Source: Desulfobulbaceae bacterium (lineage in GTDB: Bacteria; Desulfobacterota; Desulfobulbia; Desulfobulbales; Desulfobulbaceae). From it: a DNA stretch of 15,431 nucleotides. This document shows positions 7,718 to 14,547 of this stretch, piece after piece. Each line of letters begins with the position of its first letter. The stretch's first letter is position 1. A program made the translations under genes and the position numbers. The stretch is from NCBI GenBank assembly GCA_026990725.1, contig JALXCX010000326.1, positions 1-15,431 of the forward strand, given 5' to 3'. A model generated the notes under the pieces. It worked only from the letters and a program-made list of their open reading frames with translations, was not told where the DNA came from and made no database searches.

Positions 7718-8519
7718 TGGACAAGAGGTCCGGGCTGCAGACTGTGGTCAAGGTTTTTTCTTCTCGTTTTTTGCAACTTCTTTGCTTTGGCTCTATTTTC
7801 TAGGTGTTGGAATTTTTTTTATTTTTTTCTTTTACCTCCCGTCTTATCTGATAGCGGGTAAAAAAGAACACGCCTTTCAACGAATCAACAGCCTCTTTTA
7901 TCAGGGCTTTTTTTTTCTTGTCCGCCTTCTCTTTCCCAGACATCGCTGGCGCATTGATGAACGAATTCACCGGATAAAATCCTCAGTTGTTCTTTGTAAT
8001 CATACCTCATATCTTGATCCGTTAATCCTGATAGCGCTGTTTGACCGGCAAAAAACCATTGTAAAAAGTAATTTTTTCAACTTCCCTGTGTTTGGCTGGC
8101 TTCTCCGTGGTTCTGGGTATTTGCCTGCCTCAACAAAGGGGCGTTTTGCCGGAATGATGATTGACCAGGTGGAAAAAATGGATAACTATCTTAAGAGCGG
8201 TGGTGTTTTGTTCGTTTTTCCAGAAGGAACCCGCAGCCGAACCGGGGCGATGGGTCAGTTAAACAAAGGTGCGTTTAAGATTGCCCGTCTGTCGAAAGCT
8301 CCGCTTGTATTTATCACCATCAAAAATACGGACAAACTTTTTCCCCCTGGCAAGTTCATGTTTGCCGGTGCAATTCATAATATAATCACCGTGACGCTTA
8401 CCGGTGTGGTCGAGACGGACAACGTTCATAGATCTCTCTCATCTGCAGATTTTGAGAATCTTGTACGTCACTATTTGAGCCCGGTAGACACCTGCCGGAA
8501 CGGTTCTGAAGAGTATTGA
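7701..8519 (+). CDS. PlsC-like 1-acyl-glycerophosphate acyltransferase
   Basis: 272 residues from ATG 7701; ATG 7710 is equally possible (overlap with the ketosynthase of 17 or 8 bases; neither has a Shine-Dalgarno). The PlsC signature is clear: NHTSYLD with His101 and Asp106, and FPEGTRSR (173-180). A very phenylalanine-rich membrane segment covers about residues 19-52. PlsC enzymes move an acyl group from acyl-ACP or acyl-CoA to the 2-position of lysophosphatidate at the inner membrane. This is a second acyltransferase of a family unrelated to the LpxL-like one upstream, so the final product may carry two acyl chains put on by different enzymes. It may alternatively acylate a noncanonical acceptor. 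Ten bases separate it from the next gene's start. Confidence 0.88.
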   Translation: MACMNDGQEVRAADCGQGFFFSFFATSLLWLYFLGVGIFFIFFFYLPSYLIAGKKEHAFQRINSLFYQGFFFLVRLLFPRHRWRIDERIHRIKSSVVLCNHTSYLDPLILIALFDRQKTIVKSNFFNFPVFGWLLRGSGYLPASTKGRFAGMMIDQVEKMDNYLKSGGVLFVFPEGTRSRTGAMGQLNKGAFKIARLSKAPLVFITIKNTDKLFPPGKFMFAGAIHNIITVTLTGVVETDNVHRSLSSADFENLVRHYLSPVDTCRNGSEEY

Positions 8520-8528
8520 TCATCAGCT

Positions 8529-10019
8529 ATGAAACTTGTTTTGATCTCCATGCCCGATGTCGTGCCGATCATCATACATGAGGCGGCTTTTCATCTGCCC
8601 AATCTTGGCATTGCAAGTATTGGCGGCAATATTGATGCTGAGCATGAGGTCTTTTTAATCGACCTGATCAGAAAGCGGAGATCCATAAAAAAATATTTGA
8701 ATCGGACCCTTAAAAGAATACAACCAGATCTGGTCGGGTTGTCAGCCATGGCCTGGCAGTACGATACCTGTATAAAAATTGCCGGTCTGATTAAAGAAAT
8801 TTTGCCCGGGGTCAAGATTGTGATTGGCGGGTACCATGCAACACTGATGGCCAAAGAAATTGCCTTGACCCGCCAGGCCGATGTTGTTGATTTTATGATC
8901 CGGGGTGAAGGGGAAATTCCTGTCCGGTTATTGGTCAATGCGCTGGCCCGGGAACATCCTCTGACAGAGATTCCTTCATTGTCCTGGAAAGATGAGAACG
9001 GCTGGCACCATAACCTTCGGGGGCCGATAGCCGATCTTGAAAAAATACGGCTTCCAATACGTGATAAACGACGATTAACCGGTGGTTATCATTTTATCTA
9101 TCACCGGATAGAAGTACTGGAAACTTCCCGTGGATGCACCAGGTCATGTAATTTCTGCTCCATGAAACACATGTACGGTCGCACATTCAGGACCTATCCC
9201 ATCAGCCGGGTCCTTGAAGATCTTGATGCTATTTATTACGGGCAAAAGGTGCGCTGGGTCTTTCTTGTGGATGATAACATGGTGCTCAGTCCCAGGCGGG
9301 TTGCTGAACTCTGCGAGGCAATCATTGCCAGGAAGTATAAGGGGCTTCATCTCATGGTACAGGCAGATTGTATATCCATCTCGCAGAACGAGGAAATGGT
9401 CTCTAAAATGGCGGAAGCCGGATTTTGTTCGGTTTTTCTGGGGATTGAGAATATCTCTAAAAAAAATCTGGTTACTGCCGGAAAAGGAAATATCTGTTCT
9501 GCTACCAGAAAAGCCGTTGATATTTGTCACAGGCACGGTTTAATGGTTCTTGCCGGATTGATTTTTGGTTTTCCAAACGATGATGAAGAGGCAATAATTG
9601 CAAATTATCAGTTTTATAAAGAGCTTGGTGCAGACGCTGCATACTGCCAGATTTTGACCCCGTATCCTAAAACCGGAATACGGGCTTCTCTGCTGGCAGA
9701 GAACCTGGTTGAAAATCCGAATGACTTAAGTAAATACAATGGGTTGTGGGCTAATGTCCGGACCAGATTTCTTGATGCGGAACAGTTGCAGTATCTCTTC
9801 TGGTACCATCGTCAACGGGTCTTGGGGTTCTGGGATCCTGATAAAAAAACCAGATCTCAGGGGCGGTTGTGGATTCCAATATGGCGTTTTGTTATGAAAC
9901 CATTTCTTCAGTGGCGGTATAAGAGAATGATGCGTGAAATTGGCTGGGAGGGCAGGTACCAGCGTGAAGTAGCGCGTTGGGAAAATCTGAATAAATTTAA
10001 AGATCTTGAGGGTTATTGA
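8529..10019 (+). CDS. B12-binding-domain radical SAM protein (second, BchE-like)
   Basis: 496 residues. An N-terminal cobalamin-binding-type Rossmann domain (about 1-150, with PDLVGLSAM and IVIGGYHATLMAKE, close to the class GGxHxT turn) precedes a radical SAM barrel whose CxxxCxxC motif is Cys203, Cys207, Cys210 (SRGCTRSCNFC). A strongly basic C-terminal tail of ~80 residues (MKPFLQWRYKRMMREIGWEG) may be membrane-associated. This architecture covers methylases, cyclases such as BchE, and hopanoid-modifying enzymes such as HpnP or HpnJ. It is longer than and only distantly like the first B12-type enzyme at the other end of the cluster, so the two probably catalyse different steps. It lies 6 bases before the SPASM enzyme gene. 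Substrate unknown. Confidence 0.88.
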   Translation: MKLVLISMPDVVPIIIHEAAFHLPNLGIASIGGNIDAEHEVFLIDLIRKRRSIKKYLNRTLKRIQPDLVGLSAMAWQYDTCIKIAGLIKEILPGVKIVIGGYHATLMAKEIALTRQADVVDFMIRGEGEIPVRLLVNALAREHPLTEIPSLSWKDENGWHHNLRGPIADLEKIRLPIRDKRRLTGGYHFIYHRIEVLETSRGCTRSCNFCSMKHMYGRTFRTYPISRVLEDLDAIYYGQKVRWVFLVDDNMVLSPRRVAELCEAIIARKYKGLHLMVQADCISISQNEEMVSKMAEAGFCSVFLGIENISKKNLVTAGKGNICSATRKAVDICHRHGLMVLAGLIFGFPNDDEEAIIANYQFYKELGADAAYCQILTPYPKTGIRASLLAENLVENPNDLSKYNGLWANVRTRFLDAEQLQYLFWYHRQRVLGFWDPDKKTRSQGRLWIPIWRFVMKPFLQWRYKRMMREIGWEGRYQREVARWENLNKFKDLEGY

Positions 10020-10025
10020 GTAACT

Positions 10026-11063
10026 ATGCAGATATATAATCTTGAATTTAGCGAAGAGGAAATTCAGCGGGCAGTGGCTGAAGGCCGGTTGCTGTCCATG
10101 GAAATAGAATTCAGCAGGATTTGTAATTTCCGCTGTTCCTACTGCTATGTCCCCACAAAATCCCAACTAAACAATGAACTGACTCGACAAGAGATAAAAG
10201 ATGTTATTCTCCAGGCAAAGGAATTAGGCGCCGGCAAGATTATTATCCTGGGGGGGGAGCCAAGTATCTACCCCCATATTCAGGAAATGATAACTTTTTT
10301 AAGTGGCCAGGGGCTTGCCATAGAGCTGTTTACCAATGGGACGGGCATAGATGCTGATCTTGCCCGTGTACTGGCGGAAAACCGCGTGCGGGTGGCACTG
10401 AAGCGGAATTCCTTTGACGAGAGCATCCAGGATAAACTTGCAGGCAAAGCAGGTGCTGGCGCAATTATAGGTACGGCTCTGGCAAACCTTCAACAGGCCG
10501 GGTATCCGTCAGACGATCTTTTTCTTGCCATCAGCACGGTCATTTGTCAGCAGAATATTGATGAGTTGCCGGCCATGTGGGAGTGGTTGCGTAAGGAAAG
10601 AATAGAGCCATATTTTGAAGTCATAACTCCCCAGGAAAACGCAGTTGAAAACAAGAGTTGGCTGAGTGTTGACGGTATGCAGCTCAAGCGCCTGTTTCAA
10701 AAGCTTTCAGCCATTGACCGTGAAAAATATGGACGAGACTGGGAACCGCAGCCACCCCTGGTCGGCAACAAGTGCATGCGGCACCAGGTTTCCTGCCTGG
10801 TTTCGGCAACGGGCGATGTCATGCCCTGTGTCGGGGTGACCATTCCTGTGGGAAATATCAGGGAGAACAGGCTGGCGGATATTATAAGTACGAGTGAAGT
10901 TATCAACAATCTGAAGAATTACAGGGAAATGATTAAAGGTGAATGTCGGGATTGTGATAAAGCCGAAGAATGCTACGGCTGCCGTGGCGCGGCTTTTCAG
11001 CTCACCGGGGATTATCTGGCTTCAGACCCCACCTGCTGGCGGAATCATTGTTCACAGGAATAA
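10026..11063 (+). CDS. Radical SAM/SPASM domain protein
   Basis: 345 residues. The radical SAM motif is CNFRCSYCY (Cys33, Cys37, Cys40), with GGEPS at 76-80 for SAM binding. A SPASM domain follows with cysteines 250, 268 (CX12GX4C), 307, 310, 316, 319 and 337, enough to ligate two auxiliary Fe-S clusters. SPASM enzymes usually modify peptides or proteins (PqqE, anaerobic sulfatase-maturing enzymes), but some act on small molecules or alcohol groups. I see no short precursor peptide gene next to it, so a lipid, sugar or carrier-bound substrate is as likely as a peptide. It is the last gene of the unit and is followed by a strong terminator 66 bases downstream. Confidence 0.9.
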   Translation: MQIYNLEFSEEEIQRAVAEGRLLSMEIEFSRICNFRCSYCYVPTKSQLNNELTRQEIKDVILQAKELGAGKIIILGGEPSIYPHIQEMITFLSGQGLAIELFTNGTGIDADLARVLAENRVRVALKRNSFDESIQDKLAGKAGAGAIIGTALANLQQAGYPSDDLFLAISTVICQQNIDELPAMWEWLRKERIEPYFEVITPQENAVENKSWLSVDGMQLKRLFQKLSAIDREKYGRDWEPQPPLVGNKCMRHQVSCLVSATGDVMPCVGVTIPVGNIRENRLADIISTSEVINNLKNYREMIKGECRDCDKAEECYGCRGAAFQLTGDYLASDPTCWRNHCSQE

Positions 11064-11128
11064 CTCCTGTGTTTCTTATCCTGGAGGTTGAGTTGCGATA
11101 GAGAAAAAAATATGAAACAACAGTTAGT

Positions 11129-11165
11129 AAAAAGGCGAATCAGTTTCATCTGATTCGCCTTTTTT
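11129..11165. terminator. Bidirectional rho-independent terminator
   Basis: A perfect 10-base-pair stem (GGCGAATCAG / CTGATTCGCC, 11134-11143 and 11150-11159) with a 6-base loop TTTCAT is flanked by five A before and six T after, so it reads as an intrinsic terminator on both strands. It separates the convergent radical SAM/SPASM gene and the FadL-like gene. Confidence 0.93.
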
Positions 11166-11206
11166 GTCGGTATGACCGGAGTCATCTGCTCTGGTGGCAA
11201 GGGGGG

Positions 11207-12454
11207 TTAGAGTTTATAAGATAACCCTACGGTGATGAGGTGAGCACCGGCACCGTCAAATGTACCGTTAACCACTTCATTGGAGACGCTGCGTGAATCT
11301 TTATCGTCATACAGATAGGCCATGCCGATGTCGATGTTATTATTCACGCTGTAACGCAAGCCTAATGAATAGAGTTGGGCGTCAGAGTCGGGCAGGTCAA
11401 AGCCAAGAGTGTCGTCGGGAACCGGGTTCTCGTCAATTGCAAACCCGGCCATCACGGTAAATGACGGATTAATCTCATAGCTTACACCGATACGCCAGGT
11501 GTCTGTGTCGTCCCAGTTTTTTGTTTTTGGTGCATCAAAAGCAGCAGTCAGGAACATGTTGTTCAGTGACGTCGGGTATTTAAAGTCCAGGGTTTCATAT
11601 TCTGACCAGTACGTCCGGTCATATTCCAGTTCCACGGTCAGTTTGTCGAAAAATGTGTAGGATCCGGCAATGGCCAGAACACCGGGCAGGGGAATTTCGA
11701 CTTCACCATCACCGGTGTAGGTCGGGCTGCCGGCAAAGGAGGCGGAGGTCGCCAGAGAGGCATCGCCTTCAAGGTTAAGATCGACATTTGAGCGATAGGT
11801 AACAGCAACGTTCATGTTTTCTACCGGGCGGTATGTCGCGGCAAGGTTGTAGCCCCATTCCCAGGTATCGCCATCCATGTGTCGTTTGGCCGTTACTCCG
11901 CCAAAGCTGCGGGAAATCCTTCCTGCGCTGCTGACAGTTGCATCGGCATAAATACCGCGAATGCCGGCAGCAACAGAAAATCGGTCACTGATTTTGTAGG
12001 CAATGGACGGATTGGCTTCCAGAACTGTCAAGCTGAACTCTTCGGCAAAGGTACGCGGGAAAGGCTGCGGCCATTTTTTGGACAGGCCTGCAGGTGCATC
12101 CAGACTGAGGGCCAATCGCATGCCGTTGTAATCTTTGGATACCAGAAAAAATGTGGGAACGACAAAGGATTCCATATCCGCTTCGCCGTTGAAGCTGGAG
12201 GTTCGGTTGTCTCTGTAGGTAATGTCCTTGAGGCCGATGTATGTCACGTTGGCTTCGAAAAGATTTGCATTGTCCAGCCACGAGATGTTTGCCGGGTTAA
12301 AAAAAGCGGCATCAGCACTGGGTGTATAGGCTACATTGGCCCCGGCTTTTGCCGTCGAATTAACTGACTGCTCGGGTATTCTGTAGCCGGATGCGTAGGC
12401 ACTACCGGCCACAAACATCAGGCCCAGAGTGGCAACAGCAATTTTTTTCTTCAT
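11207..12454 (-). CDS. FadL/OmpP1-family outer-membrane transporter
   Basis: 415 residues from ATG 12454. A signal peptide (MKKKIAVATLGLMFVAGSAYA, cleavage before SGYRIPEQS) is followed by the FadL-type N-terminal plug region, including ADAAFFNPAN (NPAN at about 53-56), then many alternating amphipathic beta strands ending in VGLSYKL. The terminal leucine differs from the usual phenylalanine of outer-membrane barrels. FadL proteins carry long-chain fatty acids or other hydrophobic molecules through the outer membrane by lateral release. The start is fixed by an AGGAGG site; a GTG in frame at 12538 would put 28 residues before the signal peptide. It follows the FadD-like ligase by 83 bases on the same strand, so uptake and activation are likely co-expressed. 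Confidence 0.9.
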   Translation of the reverse strand: MKKKIAVATLGLMFVAGSAYASGYRIPEQSVNSTAKAGANVAYTPSADAAFFNPANISWLDNANLFEANVTYIGLKDITYRDNRTSSFNGEADMESFVVPTFFLVSKDYNGMRLALSLDAPAGLSKKWPQPFPRTFAEEFSLTVLEANPSIAYKISDRFSVAAGIRGIYADATVSSAGRISRSFGGVTAKRHMDGDTWEWGYNLAATYRPVENMNVAVTYRSNVDLNLEGDASLATSASFAGSPTYTGDGEVEIPLPGVLAIAGSYTFFDKLTVELEYDRTYWSEYETLDFKYPTSLNNMFLTAAFDAPKTKNWDDTDTWRIGVSYEINPSFTVMAGFAIDENPVPDDTLGFDLPDSDAQLYSLGLRYSVNNNIDIGMAYLYDDKDSRSVSNEVVNGTFDGAGAHLITVGLSYKL

Positions 12455-12460
12455 CATTTT

Positions 12461-12466
12461 CCTCCT
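12461..12466 (-). promoter_or_regulatory. Strong ribosome binding site of the FadL-like gene
   Basis: AGGAGG on the minus strand lies 6 bases before ATG 12454 (3 before ATG 12457). It is the only consensus Shine-Dalgarno in the window and decides the start of the outer-membrane protein. Confidence 0.8.
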
Positions 12467-12537
12467 GTAGGAAATTTTTTTAGTATTATGGGACGGGGGT
12501 GTTCCCGATTTGCTTGAGTAGAAGAGCTGATGAAACA

Positions 12538-14274
12538 CTACATGCCCATCTTGTCAGAGGCATACAGATAACGTTTTATTTTATGTGTTGCTGTCTTAAT
12601 AAAAGGTTCGCGTCGTTCAAGAACTCGTGAAAGGCGGGACTGGCGGCTCAGCCGCTCATTCACCTCTTTTCGGATTCGATCAAGCTGTTCTGAAATAAAT
12701 TCATGCCGCTGCTGTCGGCTTTGGCCCTGGGTTTGGGCATCAACAAATTCGTAGTCCGGGTAAATCCACGCTTCCAGCATGTTCATGTTGTCCACGACCA
12801 GAGATTCGACAATAAACGGATAGGTGTTGAGCTTATGTTCAATGGCCTCAGGGTAGACATTTTCGCCATTGGCGAGCACTATTACGGATTTGGATCTGCC
12901 CTTGATATGGAGATTCCCGATTTCGTCAATCATTCCAAGGTCACCGGTCTTGAGCCAGCCGTCGTCGGTAAATGTTTCATTGGTGACTTCGGGGTCATTC
13001 CAGTAGCCCTGCATGATATTTGGTCCTTGAGCTGTGATTTCTCCTATTCCGGTTTTCGGGTCTGGTGAGTCGATGCGAATTGTCACTCCGGGAACCGGTT
13101 TGCCGACGGAGCCAAGAGCAATGGTTTTGTCTCCTGTGGGCCCGCCGGCAAGAAGTGGTGCAGACTCTGTTAAGCCGTAACCAGCTAGATAAGGAAATCC
13201 GGCGTCGCGAAGAAAGGATTCCACTTCAGGGTTTAAGGCGGCACCGCCAATACCCATGACCTGCAGTCTGCCCCCAAAGAAGTTAAGCAGCTTGGCGCCA
13301 ATGCTTCGGTAGACCAGTTTTCGACCAAAACTGAACTTACAGGCCAGGGTCAGCATTTTGCTTTTTTCTACAGCAGGCAGAATCCTTTTTTTATAGATTT
13401 TTTCCATGATCAACGGAACAATCAGCATGACATGGGGACGCTCTTTGCCGCAAAGATTCTGTAAAACCATGGGGGTAGGTGTTTTGCCGGCATAATAAAT
13501 ACAGGCCCCCTTTATAAGAGGCAGCAGAAAGCCGGCAGTAAATTCATACGTATGAGAAATGGGAAGCACAGATAAAAAGACGGCTCCCGGGGCGAGGGCT
13601 ATAACATTTGAGGTGGCAAAGCCATTGGCACAGAGGTTGGAATGACTGAGCATGACAGCCTTGGAAAAACCAGATGTTCCTGAGGTGTAAAGGATTGAAG
13701 CAAGCTGGTCGCCGGATACTTCGGGAAATTGCAGTTCATTTTGAGCCAGCTGCTCCGCAAACTCGTTTTCGGCAGCAGCCAGAAAATCTGTAAAGGTGGT
13801 GAGCTTGACAAGTCCCGAATCGTCAAGATAATCATCAAGGCTGACTATCCGGGCAACTTTGTATTCTAAATCATAAATTTTTTCAATTTGACGCTTGGTG
13901 ATAAACAGGAGGTCACATTTCATCTCGCTTAAAATGTGGTGAACGTCTGCTTCCGGCAAGTCTGGCAGGATTGGGACACATGCGGCACCAACCCGGACAA
14001 TGGCCAGATAGACAGTGCACCAGTTGTGCGAGTTTTCGGCAAGGATTGCTACCCGGTCGCCAGCCTTGATGCCGCAACTTTGTAAATAAGCAGCAAGAAC
14101 AAGGACCCTATCGTGCAATTCTTTGTAGGTCAGGGGTTTTCCCAGAGCCATGCCGATCGCGTTTAAATCAGCATATTTGGCCAGGCACGTGTCAAGGAGT
14201 TCATTAAGATTAGCCGCCTGTTCCTGACGGACAGGCAGATTCTTTTCCAGAGAGATTTTTTTATTGATGTTCAC
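12538..14274 (-). CDS. Long-chain fatty-acid--CoA ligase (FadD-like)
   Basis: 578 residues, full length for a FadD/FAA1-type ligase. Motifs: ATP loop YTSGTSGFSKAVMLSH (196-211), PISHTYEF (238-245), YGLTESAP (366-373), WLKTGDLG (440-447), KGRSK (458-462), and a C-terminal KTATHKIKR with the expected catalytic lysine. It forms acyl-CoA from fatty acid, ATP and CoA at the inner membrane. The start is GTG 14274; the frame is closed four codons upstream by TAA, and no ATG is available until residue 42, so GTG is likely despite the lack of a Shine-Dalgarno. It is the first gene of a two-gene unit with the FadL-like transporter. It differs in length and motifs from the cluster's shorter ligase at 1486-2847, so the two have separate roles. 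Confidence 0.92.
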   Translation of the reverse strand: MNINKKISLEKNLPVRQEQAANLNELLDTCLAKYADLNAIGMALGKPLTYKELHDRVLVLAAYLQSCGIKAGDRVAILAENSHNWCTVYLAIVRVGAACVPILPDLPEADVHHILSEMKCDLLFITKRQIEKIYDLEYKVARIVSLDDYLDDSGLVKLTTFTDFLAAAENEFAEQLAQNELQFPEVSGDQLASILYTSGTSGFSKAVMLSHSNLCANGFATSNVIALAPGAVFLSVLPISHTYEFTAGFLLPLIKGACIYYAGKTPTPMVLQNLCGKERPHVMLIVPLIMEKIYKKRILPAVEKSKMLTLACKFSFGRKLVYRSIGAKLLNFFGGRLQVMGIGGAALNPEVESFLRDAGFPYLAGYGLTESAPLLAGGPTGDKTIALGSVGKPVPGVTIRIDSPDPKTGIGEITAQGPNIMQGYWNDPEVTNETFTDDGWLKTGDLGMIDEIGNLHIKGRSKSVIVLANGENVYPEAIEHKLNTYPFIVESLVVDNMNMLEAWIYPDYEFVDAQTQGQSRQQRHEFISEQLDRIRKEVNERLSRQSRLSRVLERREPFIKTATHKIKRYLYASDKMGM

Positions 14275-14284
14275 AATATATTGT
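14273..14284. promoter_or_regulatory. 12-base palindrome over the FadD-like start codon, possible operator
   Basis: ACAATATATTGT is a perfect dyad that covers the first bases of the GTG start codon of the ligase gene. A repressor bound there could block expression or translation initiation, as TetR- or GntR-type lipid regulators do elsewhere. It is AT-rich and could be chance; no second copy was seen nearby. Confidence 0.3.
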
Positions 14285-14392
14285 TATTATTTAAGTAATC
14301 AATATGTGGATAAGCGGGCTCCATGTTCGAGCGGCCTTTTTTATGAGCAAATTGTATGTAGAGTATCATTATTGTACACATATAAACAAGAA

Positions 14393-14420
14393 ATATTACA
14401 GCAAAAAGGTACAAAGTCAA
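14393..14420 (-). promoter_or_regulatory. Sigma70-like promoter for the FadD-FadL operon
   Basis: On the minus strand TTGACT (14415-14420) and TAATAT (14393-14398) are separated by 16 bases. Transcription would start near 14386 and leave a leader of about 110 bases before GTG 14274. The setting, an AT-rich divergent intergenic region, fits a promoter. Confidence 0.5.
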
Positions 14421-14474
14421 ATGCTAGCAGGTTTTGTAAAATAAGAAATAATCAATTGAATTCGGCTAAAATGC

Positions 14475-14501
14475 TTGACATGAAAGAGTCTGCAATATAA
14501 A
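14475..14501 (+). promoter_or_regulatory. Sigma70-like promoter for the carboxypeptidase gene
   Basis: A consensus TTGACA (14475-14480) and TATAAA (14496-14501) lie 15 bases apart, slightly shorter than ideal, about 47 bases before the ATG at 14548. The rest of 14275-14547 is AT-rich and shows no gene. Confidence 0.45.
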
Positions 14502-14547
14502 AAATATTAAAAGCTCTCATTTAACGTGAACAAGTTGATCTAACTCT

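Noticed and set aside
11112..11153. Short ORF of 13 codons between the SPASM gene and the terminator, considered as a precursor peptide
   Set aside because: It runs through the terminator hairpin itself, has no ribosome binding site, and encodes no core-like residues such as Cys, Gly or Tyr repeats.
11879..12367. 162-codon plus-strand open frame inside the FadL-like gene
   Set aside because: It lies opposite a clear outer-membrane protein gene and its translation has no domain or secretion pattern; it is a shadow frame.
12457..12538. Longer N-terminus for the FadL-like protein from GTG 12538
   Set aside because: It puts 28 polar residues before a perfect signal peptide, while AGGAGG at 12461-12466 directly supports ATG 12454.
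14317..14343. GC-rich stretch followed by T6 read as a plus-strand terminator
   Set aside because: Only GCTC/GAGC pairs cleanly, the flanking bases mismatch, and there is no plus-strand gene upstream to terminate.
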